DNA from: Protopterus annectens
Lineage: Eukaryota; Chordata; Ceratodontiformes; Protopteridae
DNA: 64,000 nucleotides
Direction: 5' to 3'
Assembly: GCF_019279795.1 (NCBI RefSeq)
Contig: NC_056731.1
Span: forward strand, 866,539,482 to 866,603,481
The position numbers were made by a program, and so were the translations under genes. Under the pieces are notes generated by a model. That model had not been told where the DNA came from. It did no database searches and saw only the letters and a list, made by a program, of their open reading frames with translations. This document shows, in pieces, positions 1 to 9,962 of this stretch. Each line of letters opens with the position of its first letter. Position 1 is the first letter of the stretch.

Positions 1-879
1 GCCTATTAGCTGCAGGTATGATTTTTATTGAAAAAATGAGTGCTTTCGAACACTTGTTTACTGCAGACGGCTTCAAATTAAAAGTTCTCGCAGGCACTGG
101 TTGGATCGCACCAAAATATCCTGGAGGGACTTTAAAGCTCTGGCATTCAATATATTAATTCTCAAAAATTACTAATAATTAATCCCCGCAAGCGGGCCAT
201 TTACCAGAGACTATGGGACTTTATCTTCCTACTCTTGTCTAATGATTAACAGATACATTCTACCAAATACCTCAACTTACCCCTTCTACTCTTGATCTTT
301 TAACATGCTCATTTATTCTTTAGTATTTATCTTCCATAATAGTCTTGGAATTGGAATGTTTGATATTTAACTTCCCCTTCTTATCAGAAATTTATGAGTG
401 GTTTAAGGTGAATTGTAGTATATTAAATGTGTATCCGACATTATCTTATTGCTGTGTTCATGGAATCTTTTTGTTATTATTGGCACATATGTATATAGGT
501 TATATTTTGGTTTACTTATATTTACCTGACAGGATTAATCCATTATTATTGTAAGAATGTTTATTTTGTTTCCTTTGCATTTGTAAACTAATAAAATTGT
601 GTTTAAAAAAAAAAAAAAAAAAAAAGTTCTCGCATCACCTTTTAAATCTTCGACAACACTGCCATCTAGTGGCTAGATAGCTACTTATCTCTATTAGCTA
701 AATGTAAATTGTAGATAATAGTATTTCCTCTAAAATCACCAAAATAATTCCATAAATTACATAAATTGCTATAAATAATAATACTGTAATGTTATAAAAT
801 AGTCAGTACCTTCATTAAGTAGTTAAAATCTAAGTTGTGGACCTTTTGTTGACTAATAAACTTGTAATGGAAATTCTGT
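1..879 (-). repeat. PLE-1 terminal repeat (pseudo-LTR), left copy
   Basis: Reverse-complement match to 9597-9962 once the inserted 93-621 fragment and one copy of its target duplication are removed. Homology includes the run with the AATAAA-like end near position 28 and continues to base 1, so the true end may be off-window. Inverted pseudo-LTRs are a known PLE arrangement. Confidence 0.8.
93..621 (+). mobile_element. 5'-truncated poly(A) LINE (L1-like 3' end) with 13-bp target duplication
   Basis: A 529-bp insertion ending in a run of more than 15 A residues, flanked by the 13-base direct repeat AAAAGTTCTCGCA at 80-92 and 622-634. It interrupts the PLE-1 terminal repeat, whose sequence resumes at 635. 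The first ~66 bases can be read as the C-terminus of an ORF ending at a TAA, followed by an AT-rich 3' UTR with AATAAA about 590. Poly(A), target duplication and 5' truncation are typical of L1-type retrotransposition; the exact clade is not proven. Confidence 0.75.
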
Positions 880-1090
880 TGTTAATGCCTGGGAGATAAG
901 TTGCATTCAAAAGTACTTGCCAGTGTAATTCCCATCTCTCTACAAAAGATTCTCAAATCACCTCCCCTTTCAAAGCATGGTAACTTATCCAATATTTAAA
1001 AAAAAAATGCTTTTTTGAATTTTTTCACATGACTTAGAATGCTTGTGTAAGGTATTATTCATGTCTTTTTTCTAATTGCATAATCGCATT

Positions 1091-1785
1091 GATAAATTCT
1101 GAGTTTTAATGCATTTATAGCTTGCCTGTGTAGGAAGCTGGGCAGGCACCACACTGGGTTAAATAAACTATTCCTGGGATGTTGTAATTAAATTTCCCAC
1201 TCTGGTAAATGGATCTTGGGTGGTTACCCAGTGTAGTAGTAGACACTTTAAATGTGAACCTACATTGGCTGGAAGTACCACATGTAGATATTGCTTTTGC
1301 AACCAGGTTGTTTTCCTTTTTCCTATTACATATACTGTCAAATATGTTCTTCAAATTCATTCCTTTTTTTATGCTTTAGTGGGGTTCTGACCCTTGTGTT
1401 TTGATGTATTTAACCCAGTTGTGTATTAATATGTTCTTGACATCTTTATTTGCACTGTTGAAACTACATACATATGCTCAAGGGTATGCTTGTGTATGCC
1501 CTGTGTGTTCACTTGAAACAAGAGTCGTGTCACCGTCCTTGTTCCCCATATTGTCCAAACCATATTTTAGTATGGATTTATAACAACCTTCTCTTTTGTT
1601 ATTGTCTCTTGCATTATACTTTCAACAAATTCCAAAGGATAATTCCTATCCCTAAACGTCATAGTTAATGTTTTCACTTCATTAACAAACATGTTGTCCT
1701 TGGACACCAAGTGGGACAGTCTAATAAACTGAGATTTTACTACATTCTTCTGCCACATAGGATGAGTGCTGTTAAAATGTAACAT
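1091..1785 (-). pseudogene. PLE-1 C-terminal RT tail and GIY-YIG endonuclease (broken)
   Basis: The minus-strand piece 1785-1567 matches the PLE RT tail, with a His-Pro motif, a KN..KSQFIRL stretch and a later RNYP motif (RGYP in other PLEs). The piece 1360-1115 has the Cys-rich lead-in CGTSSQC and then GIVYLTQCGACPASYTGK, which corresponds to the GIY and YIG blocks of the PLE endonuclease that nicks target DNA. The two pieces lie in different frames and the endonuclease stops soon after the YIG block, so its catalytic arginine and glutamate region is missing or out of frame. Confidence 0.8.
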
Positions 1786-2395
1786 ACTGAATAAGTCTTT
1801 TTTTCTAAAAGTGGTTGATAAAAATCATCCCTGTGTGGTGTCTTTGGAAATTGTTGTATCCAGAAAATCTATTGATTCTTCATTGTACTGGCCTTTGAAT
1901 GTTAAAAAACTAGTAGTTTGATTCATTAATGATCTAGGAACTGCAAGTCCATTACAATAAATACATTGTCCAAAAAAAATCAAAATAAGAACTAATATAA
2001 CCACTATATATGGAAGGAAATATAAAAAGTTTTCTCCCACCACAACAATGCAGTATTAGCAAACACTAGGGCTGCTGAAGCTCCCATAGCAACCCCCTTT
2101 GTTTGTTTAAAATACTTTGCTTCAAATTAAAATTATAAGAACCAATTCCCTGGCCTCAACTACAGTCTCAATGGTACATGCATCCAGTTTGATGCTGCTC
2201 CTTAAAGCATTCCAAAACCACTGTAAACCTTTTTGTTGTGGCATAACTAAAAACAGGCCCTTAACATCAACAGTTAAAAAAATAACTTCCCTGTTGAATG
2301 GAACTTGACACAGTCTATCAAAAAAGTGCCAAGTGTCTTTAAGGACATCATTTTTCTCTTCAAAAAATGGTTTCAGGATGTGATTAACAAATTAT

Positions 2396-2527
2396 GCACC
2401 ACCAGGAGGCCGACAAAATCTTCAATGTCCACACTGGTTCGAAAGGAACAGCTATTTATTCAGTGAAATAGCTGTTCCTTTTGAACCATTGTGGACATTG
2501 AAGATTTTGTCAGCCTCCTGGTGGTGC
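2396..2527. repeat. 132-bp near-perfect palindrome (foldback)
   Basis: The left arm starting GCACCACCAGGAGG at 2396 pairs with the right arm ending CCTCCTGGTGGTGC at 2527. The arms are about 60 bp, differ at a few bases and meet around a ~9-bp centre near 2461. The palindrome sits inside the PLE-1 RT frame. I cannot see a clear target duplication, so it is either a foldback MITE or a local inverted duplication. Confidence 0.75.
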
Positions 2528-2907
2528 CTGATTTTGTGTTTGTTTGCTGGTTCATGGTTACTTCAGGCACCTAGCCTCATTTTTTATTGTGATTAACATA
2601 ACAAATTTTGCTAGAGGTTCAGTTTTCAAACCTCTTGCAGCTTCTGTCGGTCGAAGTGGTGGATCAGTGATTGACTTGTGTATTTTCAATATTCTGAAAA
2701 TATTAGGAATTATAGGTTTGTGCACTCTAAGGTACTCCAAAAGGGAAATGTCTGTATCGGAATTCATCAAGAGGTCATCCAGCCAGTAGTCAATCTTACA
2801 ATATGCCAAGTAAATCTCTTTCTTATTTATTGTAGAAAAAAAATCACCATTGTGTAAAAATTGCAACATTTTCTGTGAATAAATATGGATATCCATCACA
2901 ACAGTCG

Positions 2908-2911
2908 CCCC

Positions 2912-2946
<35 letters not shown>
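2908..2946. repeat. C-run plus (CA)n microsatellite
   Basis: Seven C residues followed by about 16 CA units, lying in the PLE-1 RT where related elements have two glycine codons. It translates as a Val-Cys alternation on the minus strand. Confidence 0.95.
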
Positions 2947-2948
<2 letters not shown>

Positions 2949-3123
2949 TTATCCGGTTTCATAATTCTAATGGACTGATCAGCCATCAGATCTCTGATCA
3001 ATTTAAATCCTCCATAGAGAGGTTGTAATAGCTTCCACCTTTATTCAAAGGCCCGCATTTCTTTTTTGCATGCAGCTTCAAAGGAGGCTAAAACAGGATT
3101 AAGTGGTTGGTTTAATACACTAG

Positions 3124-3300
3124 ATGTTCTTCGTGTTTCACTGTTGCAGTCATCACACTAGGGTTATCTGCTTGCAGGTAGCCCTCAGTCCCGAATACCA
3201 GAGACTTAGTATTTCTGCATCGAATGCTGTCGCTTCTTCCATGACGTCAGGTTGTCAGGGGATATAAAAACAGGCAGCCGACACCATTACATCAGTCTTT
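3124..3300. repeat. DIRS-1 left inverted terminal repeat
   Basis: Matches the reverse complement of 8520-8690, including the ACTGTTGCAGT block, the ATACCAGAGACTTAGTATTTC block and the TGACGTCA/TATA block. The outermost ~25 bp instead recur, inverted, in the internal complementary region. Confidence 0.85.
3242..3270 (+). promoter_or_regulatory. CRE-like site plus TATA box in DIRS-1 left repeat
   Basis: A perfect palindromic TGACGTCA (3242-3249) lies 13 bp upstream of TATAAAAA (3263-3270), about 170 bp before the gag ATG. The combination resembles a CREB/ATF-responsive TATA promoter. Because it lies in an inverted repeat, a mirror copy is present at the other end (8539-8566). Function is inferred. 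Confidence 0.5.
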
Positions 3301-3443
3301 TTTGCCAAGGAGGAGCCCAAAGCAGAAGCAGTTTTCAAGTGCCGGTCAGCCGCTACCTGAATTTTTTGTTTTCAAGTTGAATAATCCTAAAGTCTTCTAA
3401 AGCTAAGTACCCCGTTGGGGATCCTTTTTTCTTGCTGTAACCG

Positions 3444-5190
3444 ATGTCAGAAAAAGTTAACAATTATCTTGCCTGTGAAAAGCAAATACCTCACAGAGAT
3501 TTTCATTCTTACTGTGTCACCTGTTTAGGCCCAGACCACAACGTCCCTCGCTGTTGGTTTTGTGCCTTGTTTAACACCCGAACCATTCGTCGTCGGGGTA
3601 TCTTTGTCGCTAAATTCTTTCACTCTCGATCTCCGTATTCTGAAATGGCTTCGGTAAGCCATCCGACAACCGATCTTCTGAAAAAATGTAAAGATAAAGA
3701 CAGAGACAGACCACATAGGTCCAAAACTGCCGATAACGCTTCCGTTGCTAGTCGCCAGTCTGCCGGTACTCGGTGAGGTGCCTTTGCAGCCCCCGATGCC
3801 CACTTCTGTGGATTCGCAGGCCTCTACTGAGACCCATTCAGAGTCTGGTATGCCGCGAGATGCTTCTTCGACTATGGAACCAGTGGATGCCTCTACCTTA
3901 GATGGGTCCAGAGCCACTGTGCAGGCACTGGCTTCTGAGGGAGTTTGTCATCCTACCGATGTTCTAATCATACCGACAATTTCTTTTTTAACCAAAATTA
4001 CCGAGTTTCATAGGCTCAGAGTACGCACTACACCTAGAAAACCGACGACCCAAGTGCATGCTCAGGCACCCATGTCACAAAAATAAATGCTTAGAATGGC
4101 TGAAGACCTTATTACTCTAATTAGGGGAAGCCAGCCTTCCCCAGCTAAGAGACAAAGACTCCAGTCCCCTTCAGGTTCTACAGACCAGGAGTCCGACGAC
4201 TCTGACCTTTCTGATTATGAAGACATGCCTTTATCCGCCTATGAGGATTCAGATGCAGAGGAATCCATTCCCTCTGCCTCCCCTCCAGAGGATTTCTCTT
4301 TTGGTGAAACCTTGCATACTTTAAGAGAGCATTTTCATTGGGAATGCCAAGACTATCCTATGTCCAAAAAGAGACTCATGGAATTTTTAGAGTTGCCTCA
4401 GCACAGACCTTTAGCTATACCCCCTGTCCTGGATGTTGTGGATGATGTTTTCATGGAATCCAGTCTTACTCAAGACACTTTACCAGCCCCTAGGAAACTA
4501 GACAGGTACTACAGAGTACCTGATTCTCGCAAGTTTCTTTTCAAGAATCCTTCTGCTGATCCAGAGATCATTTCCCAGGGACCTAAAGGTATTAAGGCTA
4601 TTACAGCCAAAAATCTTATCCCTTCGGACAGGGATTTCAGAGCTTTGGACAGATGGGGTAAGAAGGTATACACCTCTGCAACTCTTGCTGTCAGGGCATT
4701 GAATTTCCAGATTCACATGCTGAAATACCAGCAACATGTTATGGAACTTATTAAACAAAAAGTGGTAATTTTTCCAGATTGTGCAGAAAATAAAGAATTG
4801 CAGGAGCTTATGCACTCTGCAAACCAAGTTAGTAAGCATACTTTGCAGTGTGGCTTTGATGCCCTGGAAGCATCTTGCAGGGCAGCAGTCACTAGCTCTG
4901 TACTGAGAAGACATGCTTGGCTGATGGAGCAGGCCTTGCCAGATCATGTCAAATCTAAATTACTAGACGCTCCTTTAAATAAGGACAGTTTGTTTGGCAC
5001 CAAAGCAGAAGAAGTTCTTAAAAAGATAGAAGAAAAGGCTACATCTATGCAAACTGTTAAACAATTCCTACAAGTGCAACCACCTAGATTCAGTAGGCTT
5101 TGCCCTTCAAAACACTGGTCCTTTCCAGCACCCTCCAGGTCTTCCCAAACAAGACGCAGGGGAAACAAACCACCCAGACTACAGTCTTAG
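3444..5190 (+). pseudogene. DIRS-1 gag-like ORF (one frameshift, one stop)
   Basis: The ATG at 3444 starts a protein whose first ~50 residues hold a zinc-binding cluster (CVTCLGPDHNVPRCWFC) shared with the other DIRS gags here. The frame shifts near 3770. It then runs to a TAA at 4084-4086 and continues in the same frame from an ATG at 4087 to 5190. The second half has an acidic Ser/Asp-rich stretch and then a conserved block with GKKVYTSATL, followed by an alanine-rich block ending VLRRHAWL. The same blocks recur in DIRS-2, -3 and -4. Function is presumed nucleic-acid binding or particle formation. Confidence 0.75.
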
Positions 5191-5559
5191 GGTATGCAGA
5201 GATATAAGCAATGGAGTGCCCCCATCCCTAGAGCAGGGAGTGGTAAGCCACCTCCTTATGGAAAAAGCTCACAATGACTTCTGCACTCTGCTTCCCAGCC
5301 CTGCCCAATTGCTTGTGCCCCTAGGAAGAAAACATGCCCTTCATGCAAAAACCTGGATGTCCATCACTCAGGACGGATAGTTCCTCAACATTGTAATCCA
5401 GCTGTACAAATTTTATTTGCATTCACTGCCAACCCCAAGCGGGTTTCCAGACCTTCCTCCAAACCAGTGGGCAGAGGCTCAAACCAAGTACTTCCCTGCT
5501 CAATATCAGAGCTATTCAGCCTGTTCCAGTAGAACAGAGGGGTCAAGGATTCTATTCCA

Positions 5560-6329
5560 TACTATTCCTGGAACCCAGGAAAGAGGGCTTTTGGCACCCA
5601 ATCTTGGATCTTTCAATTCTCAACACCTTTATGGTGGTACTAAAATTCAAGATGCTTACCCTGCAACAGCTTCTCCCTATGTTAGCCAAGGATGCCTGGT
5701 TAGCCACCCTAGACTTAAAAGAAGCCTACCTACACATCCCCATAAGGAAGTCATGCAGGAAATATCTACGTTTCAGGGCAGGGTCTATGCATTATTAGTT
5801 CTCTGCACTTTCCTTTGGCTTATCTACTGCGCCCAGGGTATTCACAAAATGCCTGGCTCCAGCCATTGCATACTGCAGGGAGAGAAATATCCAAATTTAC
5901 CTATAGTTGGATGACTGCCTGATTCAGGCGGGCAGTCAAGAATTGCTGCTTCAGCACCTGACATTTGTAAAAAGCCTTCTAACTTCATTGGGGTACACCA
6001 TCAACGAAAAGATATCACAACTGGTACCAAGTCAAAAGATTGTATTCCTGGGAGCAAGCTTGGACACAACTTCCCAGATGGCATTCCTCACTTCAGAAAA
6101 ACAGGTTTATCTGACAGACTACTTCAAATAAATGACCACCAGAACCCAGCTATCTGCAAGAAAAATACTACAAGCCCTAGGGTTCATGGCCTCATGTATT
6201 CTACTAATTCCATATGCAAGACTGCATATGAGGGAACTTCGGTGGTACTTAAGTCTTTGGTGCCAGCATTCTCAGGACCTGGAAACAGTCATTCCTATCT
6301 TTCCTTGTGTAAGGACAGAGTTCCTTTGA
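5560..6329 (+). pseudogene. DIRS-1 reverse transcriptase
   Basis: One frame carries LDLSILNTFMVVLKFKMLTL, then LDLKEAYLHIPI (block A catalytic Asp), then FSALSFGLSTAPRVFTKCL, then LDDCLIQ (5907 on, the catalytic Asp pair; the expected Tyr codon before it has become TAG), then the ALGFMAS thumb motif near 6180. A TAG at 5796-5798 replaces the glutamine seen at this position in DIRS-2 and DIRS-3. Other stops lie at 5904 and 6129. RT copies the element RNA; this copy cannot make a full protein. Confidence 0.85.
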
Positions 6330-6379
6330 TGGGCAGAAGCATGCACCCACAACAAGGGACTGCATTTTACTCAACCCCA

Positions 6380-7178
6380 CTCTGCCCAGACCCTAACCAC
6401 AGACTCATTAGAATATGCATGGGGGGCTCACTTGGCAGGCAAATTTATTCAGGGCCACTGAATCCCAAGGCAAATTCTCCTGCACGTCAATCAAAAAGAG
6501 ATGTTAGCTGTATGGAATGCCCTGACAGCTTTCAGATTACCTACTCTTTCCAAGACAACTGCTGATAAAAGCAGACAACAGCACAGTTTTGTGGTACATC
6601 AACAAGCAGGGGGGAACTCATTCTTACCCACTCTGCAGGTTAGCCATAGCCCTGTGGAACACTGTCTTGGGCAACCAAGTTCATCTGCAAGCTCAGTTCC
6701 TGCCAGGCAAACAAAATTTACTGGCAGACGACTTAAGCAGAAATATCCTAGACCCACACGAGTGGAAATTGGAGCCCAGCACCTTCAACCTTCTGATCCA
6801 GAAATGGGGGACCCCAGAGGTGGATCTCTTTGCCTCCCCCGACAACCACCAGTTAAGCAAATTCTGCACCAGGAACTCTCACAGCAGGGCCTGGAAGGTG
6901 GATGCCCTATCCTTTCAATGGGAAAACCTCTCAATCTGTGCCTTCCCCCTCTGCCCCTTATCTCAAGAGTATTACCCAAGATAAAACAAGACAGGCCAAG
7001 GACAATTCTGATTGCCCCGGATTGGCCACGCCAGCACTGGTACCCACTCCTGCGCAGCCTGGCAACGGTGCCACCCTGGCACCTACACCAGACCCCAACC
7101 CTGCTTTCTCAGCAGGAGGGACAGATTTTGTATCCACAATTACAAACCCTAAATCTTGCAGCCTGGCTTATTCCTTAA
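6380..7178 (+). pseudogene. DIRS-1 RNase H and methyltransferase-like domain
   Basis: RNase H begins with TDSLEYAWGAHLAGKF and HVNQKEMLAVWNAL in the same frame as RT. It shifts by one near 6570 to give WYINKQGGTHSY and then FLPGKQNLLADDLSR. The domain that follows, with EVDLFASPDN and a DAL..W..L..CAFPL pattern, matches the Dam-like methyltransferase domain of DIRS elements. It shifts again near 6930 to reach LIAPDWPRQHWYPLL. RNase H removes the RNA template; the role of the Dam-like domain is unknown. Confidence 0.75.
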
Positions 7179-7214
7179 ATACCCCACCGGCAACCCTAAG
7201 CAAGCAGGTGCCGG

Positions 7215-8219
7215 ATGTCATCCTTGAAACCAGAAGGCCAAGTACTAGGAAATCCAATGCTGAAAAGTGGAAAAGGTATTGTTCTTGGATTCATGTCTAA
7301 ATGAAAGGACATAGCACTGCCCTCCTTACCTCTAATCATGGATTACCTAGTAGAACTACTACACAGAGGCCTGTCCTTCTCCTCCATTAAGATCCATGTC
7401 TCTGCCATTTCAGCTCATTACAATACTGAGCCACCTCTATTCAATTACCCTGTCATCAAACAGTCCCTGAGAGGGGCAAACAACTTAAGGCCACTAAGGA
7501 GAGCACCCATCCCCGCTTGGGAGCTTAATTTTGTTCTGGAAAAGCTCATGCTTTCCCCTTTTGAACCTGCTGCTTCAGCAAAGTTAAAATTCCACTCTTG
7601 GAAAACAGCCTTGCTTCTAGCCATCACTTCAGCTAGAAGAGTGTCTGAGTTACAAGCACTGATGGCTATGGAACCCTTCATTGTTTTCCATGCTGACAGG
7701 GTTTCTCTCAGAACTAACCTTTCCTTTATGCCTAAAGTGGTGTCCAGTGTGGCCCTCAACCAATCCATCCATTTGCCTACCTTCTTCCCTAATCCTCAAA
7801 ATAAAGGGGAAAGGATCCTGCACTCTTTGGACATGCACAAACAGCTCAGGTTCTACCTTGATAGGACTAAGCTTTTCAGAAAATCTGACCAGCTGCTAGT
7901 CAGCTTTGCAACAGGGGCAGAGGGCAAGGCCATTTCAAAACAAACCATTTCCAAATGGATAGCACACTGCATCCATTTCTGCTACAAGCACCATGGAAAA
8001 CCAACCCCTCAGGGGGTCAGAACACATTCCACTAGAGCTACGTCTACCTCTGCAGCATTTTCAGGGGAGACCCTACAAAGGCAATACTGGAAGCTGCTAC
8101 CTGGAGTTCTGTACACACCCTCACTAAGCATTACCACCTGCCTATCTTTTCCAAATCCAGGGCAGGATTTGTTTACAGCAGTCTTGCAAGGCCTACTACC
8201 CAGCCCTAACTCTTCTTGA
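7215..8219 (+). pseudogene. DIRS-1 tyrosine recombinase
   Basis: The N-terminal part RPSTRKSNAEKWKRYCSW (7233-7290) lies one frame away from the main ORF at 7338-8219. The catalytic box I arginine is in TSARRVSEL (about 7630) and box II is VRTHSTRAT (about 8020). The frame is lost near 8070, so the expected C-terminal KHYHL nucleophile tyrosine is encoded about 8130 in a different frame. This enzyme class joins the circular cDNA to the target without an endonuclease nick. This copy is broken at both ends. Confidence 0.85.
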
Positions 8220-8254
8220 CTGCCTGCGCCCTTCCTCAGCTTTGGGAATCAACC

Positions 8255-8345
8255 CAAGTGTGAAGACTGCAACAGTGAAACATGAAGAACATAGTACAGT
8301 TGTGTACACTTACCATAAATGTAGATGTTCGAGTGTATTCACTGT
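8255..8345. repeat. DIRS-1 internal complementary region
   Basis: The left half (about 8261-8293) is the reverse complement of the outer left end at 3124-3160. The right half (about 8294-8345) is the reverse complement of the outer right end at 8655-8717. The join is at an AGT near 8294. This is the template thought to bridge the two ends during DIRS replication. Confidence 0.85.
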
Positions 8346-8519
8346 TGCAGTCCTGGTTTCCCTCCCTCCAGCCCCCTGGTTTTCTCTATTTCTTTCTCTC
8401 TCCTCTCTATGGCTATTCCTACTGGTATTGGTATTTACTTTTTACTGGTGGTGTTTTCCCCAACATATACTAGCTCCCTGTTTGGGGGCTCCTGACATTT
8501 GGGGCAAGAAAAACTTATG

Positions 8520-8717
8520 TAATGGCATCGCCTACCTGTTTTTATACCCCTGACGACCTGACGTCATGGACGAAGCGACAGCATCTGACGCAGAAATACT
8601 AAGTCTCTGGTATTCGGGCCGACTGAGGGCTACCTGCAGGCAGATAACCCTAGTGCAATGACTGCAACAGTGAATGCACTCGACCATCTACATTTATGGT
8701 AAGTGTACACAACTGTA
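8520..8717. repeat. DIRS-1 right inverted terminal repeat
   Basis: Inverse of 3124-3300. It carries the mirrored TATA (8539-8546) and TGACGTCA (8559-8566), so this copy would drive transcription leftward into the element. The boundary is taken from where the internal complementary region stops matching (about 8717). Confidence 0.85.
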
Positions 8718-9561
8718 CTTTCTGTGTAAGGTTTATCAACATGACTTCCCAAGCCTTTATCATTGAAAAAAAATGTTGCAAATTCAATTTGCATACAAAC
8801 AGTTTTAATTCCAAAATACCATCTACCATAATGAATCTTTTGACTGGTACAAAAGAAAAACCTTTACAAAACAAATCATTGAATAAAGGCGTTGAATATG
8901 CTAAACTCTTTAAAATGATGTACAGTACCTTCATATAGTGGAGGAATATCCAATGTTATCTCCACTGTTGTCTCCGATAACTCATCTGACCCTTCTTATT
9001 GAAATATTCCCTCACTTGGGGATTCTTTCACACAGGTGACTAGCATGAATCCTGTTCTGTTCAAAATCCTGGACGGCCTGCAGAGACTTTTGGGCTTGTC
9101 TAAAAAAGAACAGTCTCATCCTGTTCAAAACCATCGTTGGCACCCTTGGCACATAACCAGATAAATACACTGACTGATTCAACTAATCAGTAAAAGAACA
9201 CCAGACCTCAGGACTCCGTGCTTTCAGTACTGCTCCCTGTGCAAAACATCTCACATCCTCTTCATTTCTCTGGTAGTGACAAAGGGTTGCTCCTGTGCAC
9301 TTGCAAATCCCTTTTGTACCCATTTTGCTCACTGGATGGGAATCATGAGCTGTCAGTACACTCAATTCACTCAGTTCATTCTTCTTACCACCTTTCACAG
9401 CCTGTGTACCCAAAAGCTGTCCAGTCTGCATGATAGCTGCGTTAACAGGTTGAATAAGACAGATAACTCCACAAGAGAGTGGTTAATATTTGCTCCATTG
9501 TCAGGAACCATTAGGTCAATGGCTCCAATGTTATCAAACAGTTCCTGAGACATCATACCTT
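8718..9561 (-). pseudogene. PLE-1 N-terminal region (broken)
   Basis: At 8934-8718 the minus strand encodes CKGFSFVPVKRF and then a DL-like segment with CKLNLQHFF, the block that precedes the RT core in PLEs (PLE-2 has LSKGLSFVPAKR, PLE-3 has LEKGLKFVPT). Upstream to 9561 there is weaker coding potential on the minus strand (for example 9431-9183) that I cannot assign. DIRS-1 separates this piece from the RT core. Confidence 0.7.
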
Positions 9562-9596
9562 GCAAAAGGTTGATAGACTTTATATGACAAATAATG

Positions 9597-9962
9597 ACAG
9601 AATTTCCATTACAAGTTTATTAGTCAACAAAACGTCCAAGATTTAGATTTTAAATACTTAATGAATGTACTGACCATTTTATAACATTACAGTATTATTA
9701 TTTATAGCAATTTATGTTATTTATGGAAGTATTTTGGTGATTTTAAAGGGAATATTGTTATGTACAATATACTTTTACATTTAGTTAATACATGTAATGT
9801 AGCCAACCAACCACTAGATTACAGTGTTGTCGGTAAGATTTAAAGGTTGGTGCTGGGAGAACTGTTTGTTTTAATCTGAAGAAGTCTACAGTAAACAAGT
9901 GGAGATAAGCACTCATTTTTTCAATAAAATTTGTTCCTGAAGCGAGTGGGTGTCTGTGTTTT
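9597..9962 (+). repeat. PLE-1 terminal repeat, right copy (inverted)
   Basis: Inverted relative to the left copy. It ends in a CAATAAAA stretch near 9933. Where the left copy reads TTCGAAAGCACTC the right copy has diverged, so any ribozyme core is not preserved here. Confidence 0.8.

Larger units (their letters stand above)
1825..3123 (-). pseudogene. PLE-1 reverse transcriptase core (broken)
   Basis: At 3001-2558 the minus strand encodes the PLE motif IMKPDKG, followed by a valine/cysteine alternation translated from an inserted (CA)n run, then TVVMD and a PPLRP motif. After the palindrome at 2396-2527 the RT resumes in another frame with a VDVKGLF motif (catalytic Asp of block A). At 2043-1825 it shows SIDFLDTTISKD, typical of the region after the catalytic Asp pair. 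The Asp-pair block itself is out of frame. DIRS-1 splits this domain from its N-terminal part at 8718-8934. Confidence 0.8.
3124..8717 (+). mobile_element. DIRS-1: DIRS-type tyrosine-recombinase retrotransposon
   Basis: A 5.6-kb element inserted in PLE-1, whose RT continues on both sides. The order is left inverted terminal repeat, gag, RT, RNase H, methyltransferase-like domain, tyrosine recombinase, internal complementary region and right inverted repeat. The internal region at 8255-8345 is the reverse complement of the extreme left end joined to the reverse complement of the extreme right end, the hallmark of DIRS replication through a circle. No flanking target duplication is visible, as expected when a recombinase integrates the element. 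Several frameshifts and stops inactivate it. Confidence 0.9.
1..9962 (-). mobile_element. PLE-1: Penelope-like retroelement, minus strand, interrupted by DIRS-1
   Basis: Read on the minus strand, the order is terminal repeat (9962-9597), N-terminal region (9561-8718), RT (3123-1825), C-terminal RT plus GIY-YIG endonuclease (1785-1091) and terminal repeat again (879-1). The two terminal repeats are inverted to each other: plus-strand 844-879 is the reverse complement of 9597-9632, and the homology runs out to the window edge. PLE RT and endonuclease motifs identify the family. Three later insertions break it: a poly(A) LINE fragment (93-621), a palindrome (2396-2527) and DIRS-1 (3124-8717). 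All coding parts carry stops or frameshifts, so the element is dead. Its outer left end may lie beyond the window. Confidence 0.85.

Noticed and set aside
9183..9431. Minus-strand ORF of 82 codons as an independent gene
   Set aside because: It lies within the PLE-1 5' region and has no recognisable domain; at most part of the element's N-terminal ORF.
9880..9925. Possible hammerhead in the PLE-1 terminal repeats
   Set aside because: CTGAAGA is seen in one copy and GAAAGCACT in the other, but stem II does not pair and stem III is not complementary.
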